DNA of 64,000 bases, taken from assembly GCA_947652115.1 (NCBI GenBank), contig OX393566.1, positions 12,920,397 to 12,984,396 on the forward strand, given 5' to 3'. The stretch's first letter is position 1; every line of letters begins with the position of its first letter. Shown here one piece after another: positions 53,656-63,462 of the stretch. A program made the position numbers and the translations under genes. Origin of the DNA: Blastomussa wellsi (Eukaryota; Cnidaria; Anthozoa; Scleractinia; Plerogyridae). Below the pieces are notes generated by a model that ran no database searches, was not told the origin of the DNA, and saw only the letters and a program-made list of their open reading frames with translations.

Positions 53656-55966
53656 TCAAGACGTACTACTGGCTTGGACACCCGGCCTGATGGTCAGGGC
53701 TACTTTCTCTTGTGTTGTTTGGGTGTTTGACGCATTCAAAGGGTTTGTGGCAGTATCTTTAGTGTTCAACTCCATCGGTGAGGGTGGGTTGCTTTCAAGT
53801 TCTGGAGCTCTCTTAGGTGATGCTGCTGCCGGTTCAGGGGCTGTTTTAGCGGAATTTGTCTGAGTTGTGTTTTGAGGTGTGTCTTGCCTTAATCCGTCGG
53901 GCGACGATGGTGTTAGCCCAGGCTTCAGTTGTTTTGAAGAGAGATCAACCGTTATGGTGGTGGGTGTTTTGGCAGACAGTTTCTTCATCCAGGTCCGTGG
54001 GATTAGAACCTCTGGGGGTGGTGGCGCAGCTGGGCGCAAGTGTAGTCGATTTCTTCTTGTTAGGCCTGTGGGGGTCTCGATAATGTAGGAGCGAAGAGCT
54101 GGTATTGTGGTTACAAGTCCATAAAGCCAATGGCCTGACTTGTGGCGTGGTGATGGTTTAGCATAAGCAAAGTCACCAATTCCTAACGGGGGGAGACTGC
54201 TGTTCGCTGTTGTATCATAGTATTGCTTGGCCTTTGCCCGCTTTGTGGCAATGGTTTCTTGGATGGAGGGTGCGGTTTGGTTGTTTGGCAATAGGAGGAC
54301 TTTGGAGACAGGGAGTAGTCCACGAAGGCGTCGCCCCATACTTCTTTGAGCTGGGCTCATGCTGTGTCCTGCCAGCGGGTTGTTGCTGTAGGCAAGAAGG
54401 TCTTCTTGCAAATTGCGGTGTCCTGATTTCTTTAGGATACGCTTCACTATCTTTACCGCTGCTTCTGCTTTGCCGTTGCCTTTTGGCCAGTAGGGGAGCT
54501 AGTAAGGTGTTGAATCTGATATTTTCCACAGATATCCTCGTACTCAGTTGCAATGAATTGAGATCCATTATCGGTTAGGATTGTTTCAGGGACTCCGTGA
54601 CGGGCGATGTGGGCCTCTGTTTTGGCTACAATGGTGCTGGCCAGAGTATTTTCAACCTCGTCGACTTCAATAAAGTCAGAGTAGTGGTCCGTGGTGATGA
54701 AGTAGGTGTGTGACTCAAACATGCAGAGGTCTTGGCTTATGAGTTGCCACGGATACTGTGGGATTGGTTGGCTCTTCATGGGTTCCTTTGAGTTCTGTGT
54801 TTGAAACTGGGCACATGTTCCACATGGCAATCCGTATGTCGTTCCGCATACCAGGCCAGAATATGATATCTTTACAGTGCCGTATGATTGACTCTGGGCC
54901 GAAGTGTGCAACATGAGCTTGCTGAAGCATGTAGTTCCCTTTAGTCTGTGGGATGACTACTTGCCTTCCCTTGTAGACAATCCCATCATGAGTGGTGAGT
55001 TCATCACGGTATGACCAGAATGGGTGTAGGCTTTGAGGGAGTTTAGACTTCTGTGTGGGCCAACCTTGGATTATGATCTTGCTTAGATCGCACATAGTAG
55101 GATCAGTTGCTGTGGAAACCTTGATATCATCAAGTGTTTGGGAGGAGATCCGTGAATCTTCCACGTGGTTGTCAATGTTGACTCTGAAGATCTCGAAATT
55201 GGTTTGCTTGGAGGCATTGGTGGTGGGGAGTGGTGCTCTGGAGAGTGGATCAGCCAAGAGAAGTGATGTGCCTTTCTTGTATGTGACTTTGATGTTGTAC
55301 CGTTGAAGGTGCATCATCATTTTCTGCAGTCGGCGAGGAGCTGCATGAAGTGGTTTCTTAAAAATTTCTAGAGGCTGGTGATCAGTATGCACATTGACTT
55401 GTCGACCATAGATCCAAAGGTCCCATTAATCACAGGCGGCCGCTATTGCAAGGCATTCGTTTTCAATCTGTGCCCAGAGTTCTTCATTTGGGCGCATTTT
55501 ACAGGAGGTGTATGCCACGTGCTGAAGATTATCAGAATCATCTGGTTGCAGGAGGGCAGCTCCTAGGCCACTTTGGGATGCATCTACTTGAAGTGTGACA
55601 GGTCTGGTATGGTCATAGTAGACCAAGCAGGACGCACTCGTGATGAGCTGTTTCGCCACGAGGAAGGCTGACTGATGATTTTGAGACCAAATGAATTCAT
55701 GGTCTTTCTTTGTAAGATCGAGGAGAGGCTTGATTGTTGATGACAGGTGTGGGCAGAATGTGCTTAGATAGTTGACCATGCCGCAGAATCTCATCACGCC
55801 CTGCCTGTCGACTGGAGCAGGCATGTTGTTTATGGCCTTCACCTTGCTGGGGTCTGGTTCTACTCCCTGTTCGGAAAGTACATGGCCCATGAAGGTTATC
55901 TTTGGTAACTTGAATTGGATCTTCTGTGGGTTAAACTTGAGGTTTTTTTCCTGGTCACGTTTCATG
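53656..55966 (-). pseudogene. Gypsy-1 reverse transcriptase end, RNase H and integrase
   Basis: Frame 55965-55426 continues the reverse transcriptase and connection region (PKITFMGHVLSEQGVEPDPS; PVTLQVDASQSGLGAALLQP). After a stop and frameshift at about 55,420, frame 55392-54715 begins with RNase H HTDHQPLEIFKK and goes on to the integrase zinc-binding part (HVAHFGPESIIRHCKDIIFW). Frame 54914-54453 has the integrase core (TTDHYSDFIEV; LTDNGSQFIATEYEDI), and frame 54447-53656 the C-terminal region (KQYYDTTANSSLPPLGIGDF). Three frame changes separate the pieces. The catalytic Asp residues are present. Confidence 0.82.
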
Positions 55967-58079
55967 AGCGCGACATTCAGGTTGTGCTGTCGGTGTGCCT
56001 CTTCTCTGGTCTCACCTTGGCCTACAACGAGAATGTCATCTGCTATACTAGTCTAGTGGAGGCAGCGTGGCCGAGTGGTTAGGGCGCCGGACTTGAAATC
56101 CGGAGGTCACGGGTTCAAGTCCCGCTCTGACCACTTAGCTGGAGTTGTTTCTTGGTGAACCCTAGTTCAACTCCTCGGTCATGCTTGTATATAGCCAACT
56201 GGTTCGCCTCCTGCCAGTTGGGATTTTCAAGCTTGTTATGTTTATTTGAAATATTTGTTTCCCTCTGTTTGAGTGGCATGTCTGGGAATTAGCTTGATGT
56301 AGCTAAGTGCATGACCACTATAATCATTCATTTGACATTTTGACATTTGACATGCAGAAGACGTCTTTCAGGCCTTCTAGAGCCTCATGTATTCACAGCT
56401 GGAATTCCTCGGGAGCACTGCTGATTCCATAAGGAAGGCGCAGCCAACAGTATCTGCCCCATGGTGTGTGAATGGCGGTGAGTGGGCGGGATTCTTCGGT
56501 GAGTGCTATTTGGGTGAAGCCATCTAGTGCATCAAAGACAGAGAAGGTCTTATATTTCTTGCCTGTCAGCCGGGGCAATATTTCCTGGATGGTGGGAATC
56601 TGGTAGTGTGGGATGACAATGGCTTTGTTCAGTGTTTGGCTTGGGTCCAGGCAGAGTCGTACTTTGGTGTTGCCATCAGGGAGGACTTTCTCTCGGACTG
56701 TCATGTTGCTGCACCAGCTGGTCGGTTCATCGATTTTCTTCAGTTTTCCGCAGTTCACCATGTCATCCAGCTTAGCTTTTACTTTCTCAAGTTTGGAGAC
56801 CGGTATTCTGTGTACCCCTGCATGACATGGGGTGACACTGGGGTCAAGGGTCAAGTGGACAGGTTGTCCCACAGTTCCTAGGCCTTCAAAGTTTTCCTTG
56901 TATGCTGATATCAGGTCCTCTTTTTGGAGGTGGCCTGGTTGCAAGTCTGCAACGGGAATGGGCTGTTGAGGTCCCAGCTGAGTAGAGGTGGCCATATGGA
57001 CGTGGCTTGGTTTAGGTTTGATGTCAGTTGTTGTGGAAGAGAATACCCTGTCTCTGTGGAATTTTATCAGACCGAGACGTTCACTGTCTTTGCTGCTGAT
57101 CAGTGCTGGTTTTCCAGGGATGTCGTTAGAGTCCATTACTTGGAATTCAAAGGTTTCAAAATGGGATACCCCTTCACAGGCCAGGCTGATCTTGCCAAGC
57201 GGGTAGATGGCCTTTCCAGAGTAAGGAAGTATCTTCGCATGAGAGGGCTGCAATGGGGCTGCTTCTGATATTTTCCTGTAGATTGTTGATGGAAGTGTGT
57301 TACATGTGGCTGCTGAGTCCACTTGCATTAGCACTTTTATGGTCCTGTCTGGACTGATAGAGACAGGAAGCCAAGTGAAGTATTTATCATCCTTTGGTGT
57401 GTCGTTGCCATTGTGATGGGCAAACACAGAGAAGGAGTGCACGACATAGTCATCATCATCCTCAGACGAGTAGGGTGGAGGTGTGGTGAGCCGGTGGACA
57501 TTGTTTCCACGCTTTGTGGGTGGACGCCTGTTGGGTTTTGTGTGCTTTCTCTCGAAATCTGCCTTGAACTTGTCTTTGGGAGATCTGCACACTGCTGCAA
57601 GGTGGTTTTCAGTCATGTAGCAATTGGTGCAGTAGGTGCCTGGCTTAGAGGCTAGGCAGTCCTTGCGGGGGTGTCTGGCGCCTCCACACCACCCACATTT
57701 TGCTTGCTGCAGAGGGGGCTTGTTAGTCAATCGATTGACCTGTTCTTCAATTTTAGAGGTAGCGGAATGCATAATGGTTATGTTTGTGTTGTGTGCTGCC
57801 TCCCAGGATTTTGCTCGAGCAAGCTGTTCTTCAAACGTGTAGGGTGTTTTACCATCTTCTTTGTAATGGCGAAGGAGGATTTCCCTCAAATCCTTGTTGT
57901 AAACGCCAGTGCACAGATGGTCATGCATGAGTTCCTGTAATGGGTTAGTCATCTCCGCATATCTGGTCTTTTTGGCTGTACTTCTTATACGTGTCTCAAA
58001 ATCTGTGACTGACTCGGATGGTTTTGTGTACAGTTGAAGAGATCGAGCCTCTGAGGCATTACATCGTCTTGACCAACAT
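55967..58079 (-). pseudogene. Gypsy-1 gag C-terminus, protease and reverse transcriptase
   Basis: Frame 57952-56393 (519 codons) contains knuckles CGWCGGARHPRKDC and CTNCYMTENHLAAVC, protease LMQVDSAATCNTLP (Ala replaces the usual Gly), and the reverse transcriptase fingers/palm up to LRLPYGISSAPEEFQL. A stop (TGA) follows at 56,390-56,392. The next codons run to 56,353, where a SINE is inserted just before the catalytic IADDILVVG segment (about 56,045). Upstream, between 57,953 and 58,079, one base is missing from a poly-A run at about 58,030, which shifts the frame. Confidence 0.85.
56056..56352 (+). mobile_element. tRNA-Ser-derived SINE in the reverse transcriptase
   Basis: The head has A box GTGGCCGAGTGGTTAGGGC, a perfect anticodon arm (CCGGA-CTTGAAA-TCCGG, anticodon TGA, Ser) and B box GGGTTCAAGTC. 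It lacks the long variable arm of a real tRNA-Ser and is followed by a SINE body (CCAACTGGTTCGCCTCCTGC and onward) with a 3' end of repeated ATTTGACATTTTGACATTTG. It interrupts the codons before the catalytic ADD. Confidence 0.8.
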
Positions 58080-58276
58080 AATAGAGAGCTTACGAATCGA
58101 CGACTTTCGTACGACGGCGCCGTTGGGTCACCTCATAGTCCCGCGTCGTCGTCCTGTACAAATTTGAATTTACGATTCGCAGTGAAGACGACGACGTTTG
58201 TGCGCGACCGGCAAATTTTCCCGCCGTTTCTGAAGTTTGTTTTTATGTTTTAACAAGGCGAGTTCTTTAAACCAAA

Positions 58277-59356
58277 ATGCCTAACTTCAGAGAAACGAGA
58301 GCTTGTATCGCATACGCTTATCGAAACAACTTTATAAACGAACAAGAATTTGTACTTTTGTACGACTGTCACAAGTCAACAAATCCAGAGTTTCCGTACT
58401 GGAACTACGACAGGTTCGATTTAGACGAGAAATCAAACGACGAGTGCAAGGCCGAGTTTCGTTTCTACAGGGAGGACATATATAAACTTGCTGAACAACT
58501 ACAGCTACCTGACGAGATAACTACTTACAATGGTTTAGTTGTTGCTTCGGTACCTGCATTATGCATGTATCTCAAGCGCTATGCCTATCCTTGTCGATAT
58601 GGAGATTTAGTTTATCATTTCGCCAGACCGGTTCCTGAGATTTCCATCATAACAAACCACATAATGGACTTCATTTACGGTCGGTGGCATCATCTGCTTA
58701 CAAGATACAATCACGATTTGCTCTCTCCTCCCAAGCTTCTCCAATATGCTGAGGCGATCGAACAGGCAGGAGCTGCCTTAAATAACTGTTGGGGATTCGT
58801 AGATGGGACTGTGCGTCCAGTTTGTAGGCCTAACGAAAACCAGCGAGCCATCTACAACGGCCATAAGCGTGTCCACTCCATCAAGTTTCAGGCTGTCGCT
58901 TTGCCTAATGGATTAGTGGGGAATCTATTTGGCCCAGTTGAGGGAAGACGCCATGACAGTTTCATGCTGGCTACCTCAGGATTCTTGCGAGAACTGCAGA
59001 GGTTTTCCAACTGTCCAGTAACTGGCCTCCCCCTTTGTGTGTACGGTGACCCCGCCTATCCGATACGAGCACACCTACAAAGGCCCTATAAGGGTGGTGT
59101 CCTGACCCCAGCTCAACAAGATTTTAACACCTCAATGAGCACAGTCCGCTCTTCTGTGGAGTGGATATTCGGGGACATTGTTAATTATTTTAAATTCTTA
59201 GATTTTAAAAAGAACCTTAAAATCGGATTGAGTGCTGTAGGAAAAATGTATGTAACATGTGCGTTAATGCAGAATGCGCATAGCATTTTATATGGTTCTG
59301 TTACCTCAGAGTATTTTGGTCTTAATCCGCCAACACTAGAGGAATACTTTATTTGA
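58277..59356 (+). CDS. Harbinger (HARBI1-like) DDE transposase, 359 aa
   Basis: This is the nuclease that excises and inserts the element. The full-length frame runs from ATG 58,277 to TGA 59,354-59,356 with no break. The N-terminal helical part includes LAEQLQLPDEITTYNGLVV and YLKRYAYPCRYGDL. The DDE domain has first Asp in NNCWGFVDGTVRPVCRP, then FQAVALPNGLVGNLFGPVEG with RRHDSFML, second Asp in LCVYGDPAYPIRAHLQ, and Glu in RSSVEWIFGDIVNYFKFLDF. Length and order match the family. The upstream 190 bp include the left inverted repeat and a possible promoter; no TATA box is obvious. It is probably competent if expressed with the Myb-like partner. Confidence 0.9.
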   Translation: MPNFRETRACIAYAYRNNFINEQEFVLLYDCHKSTNPEFPYWNYDRFDLDEKSNDECKAEFRFYREDIYKLAEQLQLPDEITTYNGLVVASVPALCMYLKRYAYPCRYGDLVYHFARPVPEISIITNHIMDFIYGRWHHLLTRYNHDLLSPPKLLQYAEAIEQAGAALNNCWGFVDGTVRPVCRPNENQRAIYNGHKRVHSIKFQAVALPNGLVGNLFGPVEGRRHDSFMLATSGFLRELQRFSNCPVTGLPLCVYGDPAYPIRAHLQRPYKGGVLTPAQQDFNTSMSTVRSSVEWIFGDIVNYFKFLDFKKNLKIGLSAVGKMYVTCALMQNAHSILYGSVTSEYFGLNPPTLEEYFI

Positions 59357-59582
59357 TGTATTGTCCTTAAGATACACTTGCAATACTCTTGTTATACGAC
59401 ATAAACAATTTGGCCTCTTACAAGAATTCATGGCCAAAATAAGACACAACCTATCAGTAGTGTAAAACGCGTTATCATCAGAGTACAACAAAGTGATGGA
59501 AAGAAATCAAAAGCTCTGTTCAAATGCTAAGATGCACAAAAAAAATATGTCTTTTACTACAGCAATACTAGCTGCTCCAAAA

Positions 59583-60314
59583 CTACTGTCCCTTTCTTAA
59601 AAGTTCAATAATTGCCTGAGATTGTGCTTGCTGGCTGTTAAGCATCATCTGCATCATCTGCATAAACTGTTGTTGTTGCTGTTGCTGTTGCTGTATCTGT
59701 AACTGTTGTTGATCTCGCAGCTGAGAAAGCAGTGCGTGCTGAGTAGCCATGGTAGCTTCTTCTTGCTTTCTCTTTATCTCTAGCTCATCTTGTCTTAACT
59801 GAGATTCCCTCTCTGCTGCCTCCCTGAGATAGTTGATTGTGTCATTGCTTTTTTGGCGTTTTTTTCGCGGTTCGTCTTTCCCATTTCGCTTCTTAGTCTG
59901 AGCTAGCCGCTCCATAGCCCTCTCCCTCATCTCCTCCCCTGTCGCTTTATCTTGATCCTCCTTGTTTCGATCCTCAGCTGATGCTTTTGTCTGTTTAGCC
60001 TCTTCCTCATCTCTTCTCTCTAGATAGTCTTCCATGATCTGATCTATTTCTCGATATTCCTGAGAAATTCCCGAGCCCCTCTCGGCCTCTCTCTTCCTGG
60101 CCTTGCAATCCCTTTCTAGGATTTTCAAGCGGTCTCTCAAACCCTTTGGCGAAACGCAAAATTGGGAATCTTTGATGTTATTCAGAATTTTGCATATTTC
60201 CTCCAAGCAGTTCCCCCGCTCTCTGGTACCTGAACGATACTTCCACAGCTCCCAACTAAGGAGTTCGCGACCAAATATGGTGTCATGTTTCAGTGACCAT
60301 TTCATTTTAGACAT
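59583..60314 (-). CDS. Harbinger Myb/SANT-like DNA-binding protein, 243 aa, Gln-rich
   Basis: The second gene of Harbinger elements assists nuclear import and end recognition of the transposase. The frame is open from ATG 60,314 to the stop at 59,583-59,585. Residues 1-75 fit a Myb/SANT-like trihelix (WSLKHDTIFGRELLSWELWK; CLEEICKILNNIKDSQFCVS; LRDRLKILERDCKARKREAE). A long charged coiled region follows with nuclear-localisation-like RKKRQKS, and residues 200-220 are a polyglutamine run (Q9) followed by a Met/Gln stretch. It faces the transposase, with 226 bp between the stops. Intact. Confidence 0.85.
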   Translation of the reverse strand: MSKMKWSLKHDTIFGRELLSWELWKYRSGTRERGNCLEEICKILNNIKDSQFCVSPKGLRDRLKILERDCKARKREAERGSGISQEYREIDQIMEDYLERRDEEEAKQTKASAEDRNKEDQDKATGEEMRERAMERLAQTKKRNGKDEPRKKRQKSNDTINYLREAAERESQLRQDELEIKRKQEEATMATQHALLSQLRDQQQLQIQQQQQQQQQFMQMMQMMLNSQQAQSQAIIELLRKGQ

Positions 60315-61065
60315 TCTGTGAAAAAATGATAAAAAATATAACTGTTACTTAATAAATGTTTAAATATACCACCAACTAACTAACTAAGGCACCAAATAAA
60401 TAAATATTAAAATGAAACTTAATTAGAGAGCTCTGTGCAGAGATCAATTGTTCAATTTAATACCAGCAGGAAAGTAGATGCATCAGTTATGCTTAATTTC
60501 TATAAACGTAACTGTTACCGTTTCAAAAATCTTGCTTGACAAAGTACATAATGAGGATATAATGCGCAGCCTTGCATTTTTTAGTTTACATTTACATTAG
60601 TTTGTCTCAGGAGCTCGAGAAAAAAATTCACAAGACAGACTAACAAAATGTGCTCGCATGGCAGAAAAGGAAGCGCAGCTGTAAGTCGAGAAAAATGTGT
60701 GTTCTAAAATATCAGGCTGGCTAAATAAAGACCACTCAAAACAACAGAGGAAAAATCGCTGAGCTCTGTAGTTGAGCTATCTCGTCCTTGTTTCTAACTG
60801 TCGACACGAATGTTAAAAGGCAACTTTTTAGTCCTTTCAAATTCATTGTACACTAGAAAATGTCATATTTCAGTGAAGCGTGATTAAAATGAAAGATTTT
60901 TCATACAGTAATTTACTTTTCATTCATACCGTGTCGTGCTTTGACCGATTTCAGTGTTGGTTGAACTCATAGCGTTCGCCATAGCACTGTAGAAGGTCGT
61001 TTCTTGAACGAAAACAGGCAAACAAATGAAAATCAAACGTCACGAACATGTCCCTAATGTGATAC
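60315..61065. other. Harbinger 5' side of the Myb-like gene, non-coding
   Basis: AT-rich sequence between the Myb-like start and the right terminal region. I see no gene. It probably contains the promoter of the Myb-like gene. Confidence 0.5.
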
Positions 61066-61277
61066 TTAAATTATCTGGCAAAAATACCCGAAGTATCGAG
61101 AGAAAACTGTGAAAACTAACCTCACGTCCTCCTGTTTCCAAGACGCCGGCAAATCGCTCTCACCAACGTCGTCGACTTTGGCGCGAAACTGGCAAGTGCT
61201 CAGAAAGGCATGCGCAGTAGGCATGTCACGCAATCTAACGGCGTCGTCGTGCAAAAGTCGTCGATTCGTAAGCTCCC

Positions 61278-61576
61278 TAATGATCTTCTAGGCGCTGCTG
61301 ATACATCCACGGTTGGTTTTTCTCGTCTTCGTTGAATTTCTCAAGGACTGTGGTGTCAAAAATATTTAACGCGTCGTCTGGAAGGGCGAGATAAAAAGCA
61401 GCAATTTCGCATTGTGCATTGTCCTTAACCCAGTGGTCTGGGGACGTCGGGTTTTTGCTTGTATCTCGCCAGGATTTTTGTAACAGGCACCAAGCGTTGA
61501 ATTTTCGACGCCAGATTCGTACGCTTGCGGCCGTGTCATTGGTGAGAGTTAATTTCGGAGGCTTGCTGTCGGCCAT
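61278..61576 (-). pseudogene. Gypsy-1 gag N-terminus
   Basis: The frame starts at ATG 61,576 (MADSKPPKLTLTNDTAASVR) and runs through WRRKFNAWCLLQKSWRD, ALPDDALNIFDTTVLEKFNE and MYQQRLEDH, where the Harbinger element interrupts it. The continuation is at 58,079 on the same strand. The start fits the first ATG after the leader, 142 bp from the 5' LTR. Confidence 0.8.
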
Positions 61577-61699
61577 GTGCTTCGTGTTCGACGGGTTTGA
61601 GTGTGCTTTTCAGACTTTTGAGCGACTGAATTGAGCTGAAGTTCGCCTATTTTTCCAGGTTATGTTGGCGATAAGGCGGGAGGTTTGTTTTGTTTTCGT

Positions 61700-61718
61700 A
61701 TCCCACTTCTGACACCAA
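61700..61718 (-). promoter_or_regulatory. Gypsy-1 primer-binding site
   Basis: Directly downstream of the 5' LTR (element strand) is TGGTGTCAGAAGTGGGA. It starts with TGG, complementary to a tRNA CCA end, and would pair with an acceptor of tRNA-Leu type (GTCAGAA). The tRNA identity is inference. Confidence 0.6.
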
Positions 61719-61824
61719 GTTGGACTTCTCGAGCGGGAACAAGTAAACTACAATGACGCCATGTTGAGTGGAAAACTACTCACAACTTTATTCCCCTGAC
61801 CATGATGCATAGCGCACCCTAACA
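61719..61824 (-). repeat. Gypsy-1 5' LTR
   Basis: Nearly identical to 53,280-53,385, with two substitutions in the ACAAYGAYGCC segment. It is flanked on the outside by the GTTCA duplication. Confidence 0.88.
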
Positions 61825-62431
61825 GTTCAAAGTCAAAACAACTTCAGATAGCCTTTTCACCCATGCAGTGGACCACTGACCCTCAGGGAGTTGCATTTCC
61901 ATGGCGTACTGGTGCCCGAACAAGCGCTTGGCAAGGGTGCAGTTGAAACGTTCAACAATGGCCTGGTCGCGGTGAATGTCAACGCGCCCGCACCGGATAA
62001 AGGTTTTCTGATTTTCCATGTCTTTTGTAATGGCGCCTATGAATTCGCGCCCGGGGTCAACCTGCAGCAGTTGAGGCCATTTGAGAGGCGCGTGCTTGTA
62101 AATCTTTTGAAAGGCCTGGGCAACCTCATCAGAATTTTTCGAAGTCAAGGGTTTGGCCGCTTTTTAGGGGCTGGCCACGTCGACAACGGTCACCGCGTAT
62201 TTTAAAACTTTGCGCCCGCTTGGTGGACCACGTTGTGTGTGGACACGTCGAATTTTTGTTGAGGAATGCGCCTCGGAGTGGGTAGGTATATCTGCCAGAG
62301 GGCTTGCTTGACCAGCCACTTTTTGCAGTGCCTTCTGGTACATTGGCGGCCTGGATTAGTTTTTTGATATTGGCAATGCCTTTCCAATATCCCCCAGGGC
62401 CGTAGTATATCTTTGCGAGTTTTGCGTTCAT
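61825..62431 (-). pseudogene. Polinton integrase copy C, N-terminal and core piece
   Basis: It starts at ATG 62,431 (MNAKLAKIYYGPGGYWKGIA), matching the start of copy A. After frameshifts it continues with LWQIYLPTPRRIPQQKFDV and then a small deletion (HQA joined to GAKF) that removes the first catalytic Asp. Frame 62148-61819 keeps the second Asp (LQVDPGREF) and the Glu (AIVERFNCT), then LFGHQYAMEMQLPEG. The gypsy insertion begins at 61,824. Inactive. Confidence 0.78.
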
Positions 62432-62565
62432 CGGCGCAAGTGCTCGTTTGGGCAGTCTGCATAGTCGGCAAGATGGCCGCCCACTGGTTCTCGAATCTCG
62501 CCCGCTTCTTCGGAAACCTCCGCTTCTGTCTAATTGGTTGAACCTGACATGGTTGTTCTTCAAGT
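62432..62565. other. Junction sequence between the integrase and the palindromic unit
   Basis: About 130 bp with an open minus-strand frame (RSGRDSRTSGRPSCRLCRL) continuous with the integrase N-terminus but not similar to the TM3 region that precedes integrase in copy A. It probably marks a deletion junction. Confidence 0.4.
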
Positions 62566-62607
62566 AGTAGAACATGAATTAAACAAATACTACCTCGGAG
62601 CTCAACC

Positions 62608-62699
62608 GTTTTGATATTACTTCGCCCAAGTGAAAGAAGCGAGCAAAAAGCGAGCTTCTTTCACTTGGGCGAAGTAATATCACAACGGTTGAGCGACGA
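62608..62699. repeat. Hairpin with stems of about 40-45 bp
   Basis: CAACCGTTTTGATATTACTT... pairs with its complement ending AAGTAATATCACAACGGTTG around a loop of about 10 nt near 62,655. The stem includes CTTCGCCCAAGTGAAAGAAG. One mismatch or small bulge is present near the base. Confidence 0.8.
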
Positions 62700-62805
62700 G
62701 GCACGTTTCCGTTTCGTAAACGGTCGATGCCATTTTTTCGACACTTAGAATTTTTTTTGGGCTATCATCGAATTTTTTTACCCACAAAAAAAGAAAAATT
62801 GTTAG

Positions 62806-62892
62806 TCAATGACAAGAATCGAACCCTGAACCTCTGACAAGCCAACATCCCTATTTCACCAGTACACTACCACTACACTACCAGGCCAATCC
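62806..62892 (-). repeat. tRNA-derived SINE head (tRNA-like)
   Basis: On the minus strand an A-box-like TAGTGTAGTGGTAGTGTAC and a B-box GGTTCAGGGTTCGATTC lie about 55 bp apart. The fold of a complete tRNA is not evident, so I do not call a tRNA gene. Confidence 0.45.
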
Positions 62893-63212
62893 GCCAAATC
62901 CCCACAAAATTTCGTTATAAAACAAGACTTTCTTAGTATATATATTTTACTTATAGTATTGCCCCACCCAACAAATAAAGCTAACCGCAAGCACACCAGT
63001 GTGAAATTGAACAATTAAGCATTTGGTAAGTGTGTATTAGTCTATCACCAGTTTCGACCTAGTCCAGGCCTAAACTAGAGCGGATATAGCATCGTCCATT
63101 CCGAAAAGCTTGGTTACCAATTATGGCATCGACCGTTAAAAAATGGCACCGACCGTTTACGAAACGGAAATTAGCAGCGACGAGGTGGTATTTGTTTAAT
63201 TCATGTTCTACT

Positions 63213-63462
63213 GCTGGGTAGAAAACTGACGATTTTAATACCACGTGACCTTGGATGATGACGTAAGGTTGTGGACAAAAATACTCCTTCCAATATGGCA
63301 TCCAGTGCGGCAACATGTTTTTAACATGTTTTTTCCTCTTCCTCGGTCATCCAGAGAGGTCTAAGATGCGAGTTTAAACCCACTGAAAATCAATTACTTT
63401 TCGCACACGTAAGAGAATTTAGTGAGAACAACGAAAACAATGAGAATCGCTTGTCCACAACA
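63213..63462. other. Unassigned sequence
   Basis: No supported gene; ordinary AT-rich DNA between the palindromic unit and the Penelope-like frame. Confidence 0.4.

Larger units (their letters stand above)
58082..61277. mobile_element. PIF/Harbinger DNA transposon (3.2 kb), apparently intact
   Basis: Inverted ends of about 40 bp (GRGAGCTTACGAATCGACGA and onward) are flanked by TAA on both sides (58,079-58,081 and 61,278-61,280), the 3-bp duplication typical of Harbinger. The related gag at 48,151-48,172 shows the target without the insertion. The element carries both expected genes in full: a DDE transposase (plus) and a Myb-like protein (minus), arranged tail to tail. Confidence 0.92.
53280..61824 (-). 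mobile_element. Ty3/gypsy retrotransposon 1 with 106-bp LTRs
   Basis: Direct repeats at 53,280-53,385 and 61,719-61,824 differ at only 2 of 106 positions. They are flanked by a 5-bp duplication, GTTCA (53,275-53,279 and 61,825-61,829). The interrupted Polinton integrase provides the empty target by comparison with copy A. On the minus strand the order is LTR, primer-binding-like TGGTGTCAGAAGTGGGA, gag, protease, reverse transcriptase, RNase H, integrase, purine tract, LTR. A Harbinger transposon and a SINE are inserted in it. Confidence 0.9.
50290..63212. mobile_element. Polinton C remnant, split by a gypsy element
   Basis: The plus-strand polymerase (50,290-52,935) converges on a minus-strand integrase (62,431-61,825 plus 53,279-52,932). 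The split is caused by the LTR retrotransposon at 53,280-61,824. The left end is truncated inside the polymerase. On the right the integrase is followed by about 130 bp of unassigned DNA and then a 647-bp palindromic unit (62,566-63,212) whose ends resemble those of Polinton B, so it may be the right terminus after a large deletion. Confidence 0.7.
62566..63212. repeat. Palindromic unit with Polinton-like ends
   Basis: The ends AGTAGAACATGAATTAAACA and their complement run into AAATACYACCTCG on both sides. Arms share TTTCCGTTTCGTAAACGGTC. The left arm is broken by a hairpin with stems of about 45 bp (62,608-62,699). The unit resembles the Polinton B terminus in the layout AGTAG...ATTTAACAAATACCACCT. 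It contains a tRNA-like segment (62,806-62,892). Confidence 0.65.

Noticed and set aside
56056..56134. tRNA-Ser (TGA) gene
   Set aside because: The anticodon arm is perfect, but the long variable arm of tRNA-Ser is missing, the acceptor stem is poor, and a SINE body with a repeated 3' end follows.
56606..57268. Plus-strand frames opposite gypsy-1 gag/pol
   Set aside because: Shadows of the 519-codon minus-strand frame with zinc knuckles, protease and reverse transcriptase.
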